Assembly (NCBI RefSeq): GCF_014805625.2
Contig: NW_023998434.1
Location: 382,800 to 446,799 of the forward strand
Direction of reading: 5' to 3'
DNA length: 64,000 nt
Source: Glossina fuscipes
Taxonomy: Eukaryota; Arthropoda; Insecta; Diptera; Glossinidae
Of the stretch, positions 37,081 to 48,650 are shown one piece after another; position 1 is the stretch's first letter; each line of letters starts with the position of its first letter. Made by a program: the position numbers and the translations under genes. A model generated the notes under the pieces. It worked only from the letters and a program-made list of their open reading frames with translations, had not been told where the DNA came from and made no database searches.

Positions 37081-38160
37081 GGCTTAGCTCATACAAAATG
37101 TACAAAAGCATTGTGTTGGAGTCAGCCAAGCATAGAAAGCAGGAAACTGAGTTGAGTAAATATTTTATGCAAATGCATACTATGCTGCATTTTGCTGAGG
37201 ATAATATGCTGGTTGTTATAATATACATATGTCGAAAGGCTTATATATGTATTTATGTGTATGCTTGTACCGCATTGCATTTACTACTATATATTGCTGT
37301 TACTGCTGCTTCTGCTGCTGCACATCCACAAAAACCTTCGTATACAAGACACACAGATACTGGGTATTGTTCATACAATATGGCCTGTGTACACAATCTA
37401 TCCCGTATATGGTAAATGCTTAGGCTAAAGGATGAAAATTAATTTGTGTTTATAATAAAACACGTCGACAATATATTATATATGCAAGCATACACTCACA
37501 CAAACATATACCCGCTTACATATGCTACGTAGTCATATAACACAAGAAGATACTTAAACAAGAACTTATATGCTTTGTCGAAATGTTAAAACAGCGAGAG
37601 CGAGAGAGAGAGAGAGAGAGAGAAAGGCAGAAACTGTGACTGATAGAAGGAAAGAGGAGAAAAGGGAAGAGAAGGCCGTATGAAAAGTTTTTCCTTTAGC
37701 AATTGCTTGGTATCATCAAAATTTTAGCAAAAGACTGTAATATATATTTGTATATACATCGTCATGTAAATACATATATATACATATATATACTCACTTA
37801 TATATATAGCTAAAATAGGTAAAGCAAAGAACCTGCATTATTATTATAGGTATTATAGGTATTGGCGGTGGTACAATTTACATCTGCTGTGAATGTATAT
37901 GTAAATTAAAATTTCTTTATCATTTCTGGATGAGGAGAATTACGAAGCAACATCATCAGGAAAGATGGTGCGTGCATTCAACCTAAGCAGACGACGTATA
38001 GCTTTAAGCGAGCTTAATGATAAACGCATTTACCATAATATGCGTTGAATATACACACACTTAAGCATACACCTGCATATGTGTTAAGATGGCAAACCAC
38101 AATGTTTACGAGGCTCAACATGGTCGCTCGTTTGGTCAAAAACATGATGTTCTCTCCCTT
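37081..38160. other. Non-coding stretch with a GA tract
   Basis: (GA)n lies at 37594-37624, CTG-type units near 37300-37320, and TA runs near 37740-37810. No gene recognised. Confidence 0.5.
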
Positions 38161-38165
38161 CCTCT

Positions 38166-38166
38166 T

Positions 38167-38199
<33 letters not shown>

Positions 38200-38335
38200 C
38201 TCTCCCGCTTTCTTTCTCTTTTCCTCTCTATCAATTCTTAACAATCTCTGTCTCTATCTCCGTCTATGTCTCTCTTTTTTACTATCAGCTATTAACAGAG
38301 TTACGCACGCACCCACGCACGCACGCACGCACGCA
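38166..38335. repeat. (TC)n and (CGCA)n microsatellites
   Basis: (TC)n with TATC units occupies 38166-38205, and CGCA units occupy 38303-38335. The 114-codon plus-strand frame here is repeat-derived. Confidence 0.93.
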
Positions 38336-41300
38336 TATATACAAAGCAACGTTTATAAGCTTATATGCTTTTGTAAAACCGAAAAGTAAGCAAATTTATA
38401 TTTTGCTTATTTGTCGGTTAATGGCAATCTTTGCATCTCCGTATTTGTGAGCTAACGGGTAGTCTTCTCATATATATAAATATATGCTCCATCTTATATA
38501 TATATATATATATATATATGTGAATGTGTTACCAAAAATCTTAAGTTAAATATTACTTTAAAGAAAAGAAGAAGTCTTTTTTTTTTATTTCGTTAGGCAA
38601 ATGGGAAAAAGTTTGCATTATGACCGGCATATGTGAAGGTAAAGGAGTGCCATGAATACTTTGGGAAACTTACGCGGATACTTCGGTTTATTATTATTAT
38701 TATTATAAAATTTTAGTATGATGCTTTGTGTTTGCTTTAAATTTACTTAAGTATTTCGTTGCTAAGAGCACGTAGGACGTGTTTATCTTTTACTGGAAAT
38801 TAACTACAAAAACAAACTTTAATCCAATTGGACTCAATCTTCTAAATTAATTGATAAAATTCTTGGCTTTTTTCAACAAAATTCAAACACATTTAACCTC
38901 TATTGTGATCGGCTTTAGCTCACTAAGATAATTTTGCAGAGAGGGAAACAGTAGTGGAGATCGGGTAGATCGGGACAGACGGGACAAATTTCAAGCTAAA
39001 AATTACTTAGACAAACATTCATAATTTTCGTAGAATTAATTAATGAATTTACACGATCCAAAGCATGATTTAATAGGTTTAAGATCGAGAAATCTTTGCC
39101 AAGAATTGGGAAAAATATCGCGAACTGTTCTCTCGACTTAGCGACATAGCGAAGTGGAGCCAAATTAATATAAAGTTTATTAAACTATTATACCACAATT
39201 CTGCAATAATCACAAACTTGAAAAAAAACGTTAGAAAAAAAAAAATTTTACATATAAATATCCAACGAAGCCTTCTTCTAAAGAGCAGACTGCTAGTAAT
39301 GGGTAATATTTTTCTCAGGTTTTGCTTGCAAGAAGAAGAAGAAGGCGTTGACAGCATGCAATTATTAACAACATCTGCAATCCATGCATGTTTGTGTGTC
39401 CTTTGGCTAATATCGCAGCAGAGTGAAGTAAGCACCTTTCTCTGCTTGCCTGTGGTAAAATTTTCCGGTTGAAAACTGCAGTATTAGGTTTGGGTGAGAT
39501 AGATGTATTCATAATCATGACCAATACACTTGAAAAATTTAGACAGCTTTAGAAAACGAAAATATCAATAGGCTATCGTTGATAACTTACTTTACCACTT
39601 ACACTAGATATCGAATGAATTTTTGGCAACTATGTGGATATATATAGCCTCGATCGAGACTTTTCAGTAATCTCCTGCATACATATTTAAGAATGATATA
39701 AGCAGTTTATGAGGACGAAAGCGAATCTTTGAATGGAACAAAAAGTCGATAATCAGAATATAGTCGCCGAACCCCGTTGCACACACTTTACATGTTTGGC
39801 AAGTAAGAAAATCTAACTTGGTGATAAGCAGCAGTTTTAACACTAGTTTTTCGAGCAAATTTTCGGCAAACTGTTTATTTATTATTTTATGCGCATACCT
39901 GTAACGTGTGGCGGCAAGCGAAAGCTGCAAAGCCCTTTGATTTTATTCTTAAAAAATCTACAAAGATGTTACGAGACTAGTGCCTTGATATGTTAGAACC
40001 GTCTTTTTATTAAATTTTGTCATTTTTTTGTTGTTGTTGTTTTTTCTTTTACAACAATTTTTGAAAAATGCTCCAATTTTAAAAAGGATTTAGGAGATTA
40101 TTCCCCTACAAATGACGGAGTGAGAGGTTTAGGGAAAGTGTTCCTGTGGCAATAATTTTTCAAAGATTTATTAGAAATTTGAAGCAAACATTTTTACCGG
40201 AAGTAGTGTGCAAATTTCTTGAAAGACGAAAGCATCCTTTATTCATTATTATAATTAGTAAAAGTTCCTTTGAACTTTCCGAGGCGTCTTTAGTGTGTGC
40301 TCACATTATTTTCATTCTTTCTAAATCGTCTCTGCATTATGATCAAATCACGAAGCTTAGGTTTCTCTCAACCTTTGCGAAATTACGCATCTTAATAATA
40401 TTGACGTAGATGTGTTTGTCAAGTGTTACTTAAAATTTTGTCCATTAAGTTGTTCGCAAATTGCCATCTATGGCGACAAATTGATGTAATCTTGCAAGGC
40501 GCGAAAGTCCGCAATTGATGTGTTGTGTGAATTTTTATGCAAAAAAAAAAAAAAACAAAATTGAAAGAAGAAAAGAGGAACGACGAGTAAAAAAAAAAAA
40601 ACGATGTTATTTTATGATTTTTTCTTGGCAATTTATTGCTGTTCTTGTTATTGTTGTTGCAGTGCAATCAGTCAGTCAATCAATCAATCAGAGCGTAAGT
40701 CAAACATTGACTTACAATCCAATCTGCACCCGGCGAAGCAACGCGCATTAAATTGGCGTGTTTACTTGGCTACCTCTATACATCTACCTTCAGGTACCCT
40801 CGCAATCAATAAGCCATCGAGCAATCATCATGCCTTTCATGCCTGCCTGCCTACTTGCCTACTTGCCTACCTGACAGCACTGCTATCATGCATAACTATA
40901 CTATACAATATAATTCGCGCTTTATGATTGCCTTTATTCTCAACTATCATGTAAATCAAGTGATGCTTTTTGTAAGGTTATAATGAAAAGTTCTATTTAA
41001 GATTGAAACTGAATTGATGATGAAGGAAGAAAAAAAAACTTCAAACTTGGAAATAATTCCTAATGTATATTGAATTTTTATAAATAAAGTGCAACGTGGC
41101 AAGACAATCAATCGATCAAGTTATGCCCTTAATGTAATAAATATGCTTGGGAATTTAACACTATTGGGAATTTTGAAATTACCTATCATAACTTGATAGG
41201 TCTATTGGAAGAAGAAGTGTCCAAGATTCAGTCTATTTCTGTCTCCTTCCTATATATTTTTCTCTATCTTCTGGGACGTTTTAGTTTTTCGCTTTCCTAT

Positions 41301-41742
41301 AAAGTTATTACAGTTTCCTGTTGGCAACTCTGTTAACTCTACTCTGCTGTTTGGCCATTAAAGCTTCATATTTGTCTTGTGAATAATTCAAATTACGAAT
41401 ATTGATTGACGAAAAATAAAACGTTGTTGAAATGTCAAATAATACGCGCGCGCTGGCAGTTGACGGGAGCGAGGTGGGGGTGCAAGATGGCAAAAAACAA
41501 AAAAAAACAAAAAAAACCAAAAAAAAAAGATCGAAAAAGAGAGAAAAAGATAGGTTATGTTCAGCGAGTAGGTCTAAGATGGGATGTATAGACCATAATA
41601 ATGTCCTCCCATTGCACCCATAAAGTCGTACAAGGTGATGAGTTGAAAAACTCGTTGTAATCAATGAATGTTGTTGACCACGGAAATAGCAACTTATTAC
41701 TGTATAACACCGAAAATTGCTTGATTGCATACTTTCTACTAC
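38336..41742. other. Non-coding stretch with scattered short repeats
   Basis: (TA)n lies at 38495-38519, (ATT)n near 38688-38706, CAGT/CAAT units at 40666-40691 and GCCT units at 40840-40873. A frame of 185 codons on the minus strand (41308-41865) is mostly microsatellite; its last 25 or so residues have mixed usage but no recognised relative. No gene is supported. Confidence 0.5.
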
Positions 41743-41744
41743 AT

Positions 41745-41792
<48 letters not shown>

Positions 41793-41793
41793 A
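41743..41793. repeat. (CA)n-(TA)n compound microsatellite
   Basis: About eight CA units pass directly into about eleven TA units and then TATG units. Confidence 0.95.
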
Positions 41794-42209
41794 TGCAAGT
41801 GTGTATGTATGCATGCATATGCTTGCATATATATGTGTCCATGTATGGCGCACAAACGCACGCAAACGTACACATAAGTTAATTTATAAACTGATTGACT
41901 TTATCTATCTATCTATATATCGGATGAATGATGTATGTTGCAACGGTGTATGGTTATATTCAAGTTATGCTCGCTTACAATACTCTTTTTTTTCTTTTTT
42001 TTTTCTTTTCATATTATTGTTGTTGCTTTTGTAGTTTATTGACGGCTTTTAACGTATGTAAATATGGTTCATGTGTACTCATCAAAATGTCATAAGGTTG
42101 ACATAGGTGCAAAAATCTCCAACTAAAGGGCGGAGTTAGATCACAGAACAGCACAAAAAATTTTGAAAAAAAAAAAGGAAAATCGAAACATACTCATAGC
42201 ATATATTTG

Positions 42210-42240
<31 letters not shown>

Positions 42241-43190
42241 TTTTTATAAATATATGGCCGGTTGTCATGCAATTTTTATATATGTCCAGGCATGTTATTA
42301 TTGGATGCATATAGTAAAGCACTTAAATGATAGAAATTCTCATAGTAGATATATATATATATATGTTCGTTAATTTTAGACAAAAATTTCCAAAAAAAAA
42401 AAAAAAACAATTTTACCGCATAATACAATAAAGTTCATATATAAATATATATATATAGTTATATTTATATAAATGCATATAAAAATGTTATGTGTTTACT
42501 GATGCTTTATTACTGATAACCGTAGCATTCGTTGTTAATTAACACATGTTGAGGCGACCTAAATTTACTTAAATACTAATTGCTAGTCTGTCACAAAAGT
42601 CTTCCAACTACAACGAATGCAAAGAAAAAAAGTTCACTAACCTCCATAGACCCCGGTACGTATTTCCTTAAAGAAATTCTTTCGTTTATATAATAATAAT
42701 ACCTATAATAAAATGTTCTTATCATTGAAAACATGAGATCTTAAGATGGCGTTCGACCACCTTTGTACTAACGTAAGAGAGAAAAAAAATGTTTTAATCT
42801 TTTTAGGCTTAACGTATGTAAATATATTTGAGTTCATTCACTGATCTTTGCGGGATTTAAAGATTTCTTCTTACAATTTTTTGTTTTATTCCATCATTTA
42901 AAAAAAAAACACAATCATACACACATTTCGAGAAGTTCATTATTCAGACGGTTTGTTTGAAAACAAGTACGATGCTCTGGCGAAATTCATTGAATTTTTT
43001 CTTTATTGCTTATTATTATGTGGGACTTAAATCTTAACAAATTCATCAGAATTAGGCCATCTAAGCAATATAGCGAACGTAGTCAATTCTAAGCCAAGGG
43101 TTTGTTAGCGGTTTTCGCCGTTTTTGGAAGAAACTGAGAAACGTTTTTAATTCGTTTTCAATGGATGAGAAGATTTCAAGCGTTACCCTT
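41794..43190. other. AT-rich non-coding stretch
   Basis: TA runs lie at about 42210-42240, 42350-42364 and 42440-42460; A-runs occur near 42167, 42393 and 42900. No gene recognised. Confidence 0.5.
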
Positions 43191-44520
43191 TATTCTTCAT
43201 CCTCGCCTTTGTTGAAATTCCGAACACAAACTGACAGTCTGCTGTTGCGGAGTCATTATGATATCAAGCAACCTAAAGTGCTTAGAGTGTGGAAAGAGTT
43301 CCACTCGATGTAGATCGTGTTTTGTGTCTACGTCTCTACGTCTTTCTCTTTCGATTTCCGCCCGCATTTATACTTATGTTCCCCTATTCCGAACTTGCTG
43401 CTTGTTCGTATTCTTGCTTATGTGTCAGATTCTTCATTCACAACTTTTCCGTTTGTCTCCTATCCTAAATCCTAGATCCATTCGTCGTAACTTACCAGTC
43501 GGCGCTTTTAGCATTCGCCCTCGATTGACTTACACTCCAAGTTCATAAGCCCTTGCGTTCGATATACCAAAATGCGACGCGTCAGTTAAACGGAATGGAC
43601 ATTTGATGCTGTTGTTAATGTTGTCGCCCGCTCTGATGGTTTTCTGTGTCGAGACTTTTCCAAGCTAGGGTGCTCGCAACCGTCGGTGTACTTTTCCCAC
43701 TATCTACAGGTACTCGTAATTTATAGTAGCGTATCGCACAGCCGCAAAACGTCTTTTTAAAGCTCGCCAAGAAAACAAAACGCTTTACGAGACTGTTTTC
43801 TGAGCACGCAATTAAGGAGAATTCTATAGTTGCCACAAGACCACGACAAGTGGTTGACACTTAATATTAACTCTACGTTTTATTTTTCAATTCCTCAATT
43901 TCCTTTCGCTTTCATAAATATTTCCTAGTTTCATCATCAAATTTGTTACGTTTCATTTTCGATATGCAGCTGGACCTCTGAGTATTTTCATTTTCGGTGT
44001 ATATGTCGCGTCCATTGTGTCTTAAGACTATTTATTTTTTTCGAAGAAGTTTGGCAGCATTGAAAGCAAAAGAATCATTCGCCTTGGCATTACTTTTTTA
44101 ATTAAATTTATTGGAAATGGCGTCTCTGTTATCGTCGTTGCTCTCGTTATTTATTTCTTAGTTAGTTATTATTTATGCGCACACCACACGGAGGGAAGAA
44201 TTCTATTATTCTTATTTGTCATACCAGTCATAACGAGTGCCTTTTTCTTATCGGCATTTTCAGCGTACGAAAGTGAGAAAGTAACAAAAACAAACGAGTT
44301 CATTGTTTTGGTTTTATTTGCATTTCTGCAACGTCTTGAAAATGTACGATAAGATAAGCGAAAGGCAATGTGCGAGACAACTACTCCGCCGCTATATGCT
44401 ATGTGCGGATGGCTCAGCGCGTCTGATCTTTTTCTGTTGTTTTGCTGTCGCCGTTCGTTGCCGTCATAGTTATTCATTGCGGCGGTATTGTCGCCGTTTA
44501 TTGTTGTATTAAGGCGAAGA
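43191..44520. other. Less AT-rich block, unassigned
   Basis: By eye this block has visibly more C and G, and more CpG, than the flanks, and it lacks microsatellites. Frames of 96 codons (43258-43548, plus), 81 (43615-43860, minus), 102 (44169-44477, minus) and 69 (44303-44512, plus) have mixed residue usage but match nothing I know, and they lie on opposing strands. It could be an enhancer, a promoter-proximal region, or an old transposon; I cannot decide. Confidence 0.4.
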
Positions 44521-45264
44521 CCTATAAATAGTGATTGTTATAAATTAAGAGCGGAAAAAGTATTTCTTTTTTTCCCCTTATCAGCGGGATGTTAGGTTTA
44601 TTATTACAATAAGATAATCGTGAAAAAAGTTTGAGCTATAAAATGAAATTCTGCGTATATTTCTCCTTCTTCTTCTGCTTTTTTTTTTTTTTTTTTTTGA
44701 AAAAATCACAAAAATAAAATTTTACTATAACCTAAACGCGATATCTGTAATCAAGATATTAAGACGAGTGGATAATTTTTTATGAAGCAATTTAGATTTG
44801 AAAAAACATTAAAAAAAAAAATCAACCTGACCTAAGCACTAGTTTTCAGTTATTTCGTTAGTCAATTAAAATATTTCATTTAAATTTTTGAAGCAAATGT
44901 TGATTTTTCTCATCTAAGCATTTGCACTCTTAGCAATCGCTTGTTGTCTGCTTTTTATCCTTAACGAACATTGCCGTACATTATGCGCTGCTTTTTAATT
45001 CTTGGTCAAATATAAATAAAACGCCAAACGTTTGCTGTATGTATGTACGTGTTCGTGGCATATCTGCGCGCGTATTCAATTTCAAAATATTAGCATTAGC
45101 ATCGTGTAAATATAACATTTTCTCGGGTATTAACTCATGAATTATCCATTATGCTTTGTTGATGCCGAACAAACAATTCTCCAAAAAAAAAAAAAAAAAA
45201 AAAAAAAAGCAAAAAAAATTCATGAACAAGAAAAATAAAAGAAAAAAATTATTTATATCATAGC

Positions 45265-45295
<31 letters not shown>

Positions 45296-46968
45296 AAACA
45301 GTTTGTCCTCTACCCTAGGAAACCGGAGTGAAAAATTCTCTTTGCACGCTTTTCAATAAAAAAAAAAAAAATCGAAAAAGAGAAGAAAAAAAATTGAAAT
45401 TCTTGTCTCTGATAAAAGCAGATAAGCGTTTAGCCTTTTGTCCGAAATAATGGTTTGCATTTTATTTTATGATGATAATATGTCACATATATGCATACGA
45501 CATGTTTCAATACGTGAACCGTTTATTTCGAAAGTAGAGCAAGTCCTTTTTTGACAGAAATGCGGATAAGGCCAGCTATAGGTCTTTCTCTCTGTAAATA
45601 ATTTATGGACAAAAGAAAACCTTCTGTTATATGAGAAATGGAAGACTTAGCAGTTAATGGTACTGCATATGGGTTTATTTTAAAAGTTATGGAGATATAT
45701 TTTGTGGACTTGAAATCTTTACAAGAAGTCCAAGACTTGGCTATAAATAGTCGGACAAGAAAATGTGTTACATTCTTCTTTCATTTATAAAAAATGCCCT
45801 ACTTACCCATCTTATGCTAAGCTCACGATATCAATCGCGCACTAAAAGCGAGACATTTATGCATTTTGTCGAGGTTTGAACAATTTTCATGATACGAATG
45901 GCACAGGAAGTAGCTTCTTGTTACTTGAAGCACTTGCAGAATATGACAATGCAAAAGCACATGAGTGACATTTGACAAATTTAACGGCCTGATGGATTCA
46001 ACTTTTTTTTTTTTTTGTATTAAACAAATGCTGACGAAACTAAAATTTTATCCACTTAATTAAGATATAAAGAAAGTTTTTTTGTATTTTAGTCAGCACT
46101 AGAAGCTCTGCTGAATGATAAACGTAAATTGTTATCGTTAATCACATAATACAAAAAATATATCCATCAGTGCTTAGACCAATATTTTCGACTTATCGCA
46201 ATGCAAGCCTTTAAATATCTCGTAACAATAAGAAATTGACTTGTCCCATTTGTAAAGTAAACGATACATATATTGTTAATATATATTTGCAAAGTAAACT
46301 ATATTTTCGGATGAAAAATATGCTTAGTTTACCCGTCTTACATTCAACTGTGTAGCCATCGGATCTTTTCTACAGCTAACTCAAAATAATTTTCAATAAG
46401 AAAAAAATCGCGAAAAACAAACACTTAGTGGCTTTGAGAATAGAGGCCTGTGAAAAACTTCGTGGCCATTTATCAATGAAGTAAAGTATTGGAGAACGTC
46501 GATCCGTAAATTATGCCATATACGCAAACGTTATGAATTCTTCTTAAGCTTGAAAGGTAATTAATTTTGTAAATTATCATTTAGAATAATTAGATCGTAA
46601 AGCTATCAGTTAAACCACTGGCAAGAGATCAGGTTCTCTCTGAAACAGCAAAAGCGGAATGAATATCTCAGTGTATTCTTTAGATATAATCAAGAATGGA
46701 ACCACAATTAGAAGTGGTTTGAATTCATTACCTATTGATGAACAACAAAACATCTCCATGTTATGAAAATTATTTTCAGTTTCTTTTCCGCAGTTCTTTC
46801 GTAGTTGTTACCATTTGCTTTCTATCTCAATTTCTGCAACCTTTAAGAGCTTAGAACGAACCAATAAATCATGACTTGTCATGACTTGTCATGTTGATGC
46901 AGAACATGTAAACTTTATGTACGTTGGCAGTGATTTTAAGTAATATCGTAAAAATGGAGTATGGTATT
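44521..46968. other. AT-rich non-coding stretch with poly-A and TA runs
   Basis: A T-run lies at about 44680-44698, a 26-A run at 45183-45208, (TA)n at 45265-45292 and a T-run near 46005. TCATGACTTG is repeated about 2.5 times at 46869-46892. No gene recognised. Confidence 0.5.
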
Positions 46969-46969
46969 G

Positions 46970-46997
46970 GAGAGAGAAAGAGAGAGAAGGAGAGAGT

Positions 46998-47062
<65 letters not shown>
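46970..47062. repeat. (GA)n purine tract, longest in the window
   Basis: Interrupted GA units lead into a perfect (GA)n run of about 60 bp at 47003-47062. The reverse strand gives Ser-Leu repeat frames that are not genes. Confidence 0.96.
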
Positions 47063-47068
<6 letters not shown>

Positions 47069-47665
47069 TTGACCTTCCAACTTTCGCTATTAGTTCCGTT
47101 GAGTAATGAAATAGCGCAGGCGATCTTATCATTCCTGCTAAAGGAAATTATGGAAGTTTTCTAACTGGACTTGGGAAGCGAGATAAGAGCAAGAACAACG
47201 ATATGAGTTAAATATTAATTGAATTAATGATATTTGATCAGTGTATCGTTAAACGAAATTGTAATTCTTCTCGCTTATAAACGCTTATTACGTCCAAAAT
47301 GTAAGCGCGGACTTACGCTGCGCACTGAAGACAAATCGCTTATACGAAAATACCATAACTTTATTTACTGCAGGCAAAAATCATTATAAATAATTGTAAT
47401 GAAGATATAATTTGGAAATCAATTTTCTCGCCTTCACTTTTTACATACATGCATATTGTGTTATATGGATAAATAGAGGAAACATTTTTCCGTTGGTATA
47501 CATTAATAGTTGCCCGAGAAGAAATGAAAATTGCTTGCCTTTTTTCCAAAGTATCTTTCTGAACACCTATTGTAAAAAAAAATAAATAAAATAAAATAAT
47601 ACAAGTAAACAACAAAAGTCAATGCAACCGGAAACAAAAGCACCTTATATACTTATATTTATATG

Positions 47666-47696
<31 letters not shown>

Positions 47697-47826
47697 ATGT
47701 AGACATGTCCTTATATCGTTCGTTCAGCTTTGGCTACGTAAACGTTAAGATCATTGAATTGTTGAAAACATGCTGTACGCTGCTGCTGGCAGAATTTTTA
47801 TACATATTTTCATATTTATAAGATAA
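47063..47826. other. AT-rich non-coding stretch
   Basis: TA and TATG units at about 47662-47700 are the only repeats. No gene recognised. Confidence 0.5.
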
Positions 47827-48012
47827 TTGAAAGTGGGTTTTGCCAAATTAACGTCGCTGTTTAAACAACGAAATGTGCAGCCAACACAAGCGGAAAAGAC
47901 CATTTCAACAGCAAGCATTCCTTACAACAAGTTCAACATCAAGCAACACCAACAACATCCTTCTTCTCCGCATCCACAATCTATCTATCAATTGAGTTCG
48001 TCAAGTTATTGA
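47827..48012 (+). CDS. Possible 3' coding exon (weak)
   Basis: The frame is open for 61 codons after a TAA at 47824-47826 and has no ATG, so it could only be the end of a spliced gene. Its residues (…STASIPYNKF…, then Gln/His/Ser/Pro-rich, ending SSSSY) look like the low-complexity C-terminus of a fly protein, and a stop is followed about 35 bp later by aataaaattattt, a possible polyadenylation signal. AGs that could act as acceptors occur near 47788 and 47880, but the pyrimidine tracts before them are poor. I recognise no family. A chance frame is more likely than not. Confidence 0.15.
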   Translation: MKVGFAKLTSLFKQRNVQPTQAEKTISTASIPYNKFNIKQHQQHPSSPHPQSIYQLSSSSY

Positions 48013-48255
48013 ATTCTGAAAATCTGTGGGGTGTTTTTACAATAAAATTATTTATTGTGTTTAATATTAACATTCATGCAAGGCACCGCGTAAGGTACGT
48101 GTATGAATATTGTATGTTGTACTCAATCATTGACTGGATGGCTTGACGGGTTATTTGGTAGTTTGGTAGATTGTTCGACGGCGAAGACGACGTTAGAGTA
48201 TTTATATCCTTTATGTACACAAAAGCTTTATTGTTTTTCATTTCAGCTCGTACAA
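48013..48255. other. Non-coding stretch
   Basis: Nothing recognised before the poly-C tract. Confidence 0.45.
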
Positions 48256-48284
48256 CCCCCCCCCCCCCCCTCCCCCTCTCTCTG
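48256..48284. repeat. Poly-C tract
   Basis: Fifteen C, then T, five C and TC units. The minus strand is therefore G-rich and could form a quadruplex. Confidence 0.95.
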
Positions 48285-48415
48285 CAACGCCCTGATACAC
48301 ACATCATTTTAACTCGTCTCCTCCTTCGTTCCCTTATTGCTTGGCCGATCGGGCGGGTATTGCAATTTTTTTTTTTTATATTAGTCGCCTTACGTTTCCA
48401 TAGATTCTTTTATCC

Positions 48416-48650
48416 CTCTTCTTCTTCTTCTTCTTCTTTTTGTTCTTCGTTTTTTCGCTCTTTTTGCTAGAGTGTATGCATGTACATAACTGTATAAATG
48501 AGTAACTAGGTGAGTGAGAGTATGTGTGCATTTGTATATATATATGAAATATACGCTATCTTTCTCCATCTCTTCATCTCTCTCACGCTCATTCTTACTC
48601 TCTCTCTCTCTCTCTCTCTTGCTCTTGCTCTTGCTCTCTCTGTCTCTCCC
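48416..48650. repeat. (TTC)n and (TC)n/(TTGCTC) microsatellites
   Basis: (CTT)n lies at about 48416-48440. (TC)n at 48598-48620 is followed by three CTCTTG-type hexamers and more TC. Confidence 0.92.

Noticed and set aside
36921..37415. 164-codon plus-strand open frame
   Set aside because: It spans the GGTT/GGCT repeat, giving Gly-Trp-Leu repeats, and overlaps another frame of the same kind; no family features.
41308..41865. 185-codon minus-strand open frame
   Set aside because: More than half is coded by CA/TA microsatellite and T-runs, and no conserved domain is visible; the mixed-residue end is too short to support a gene.
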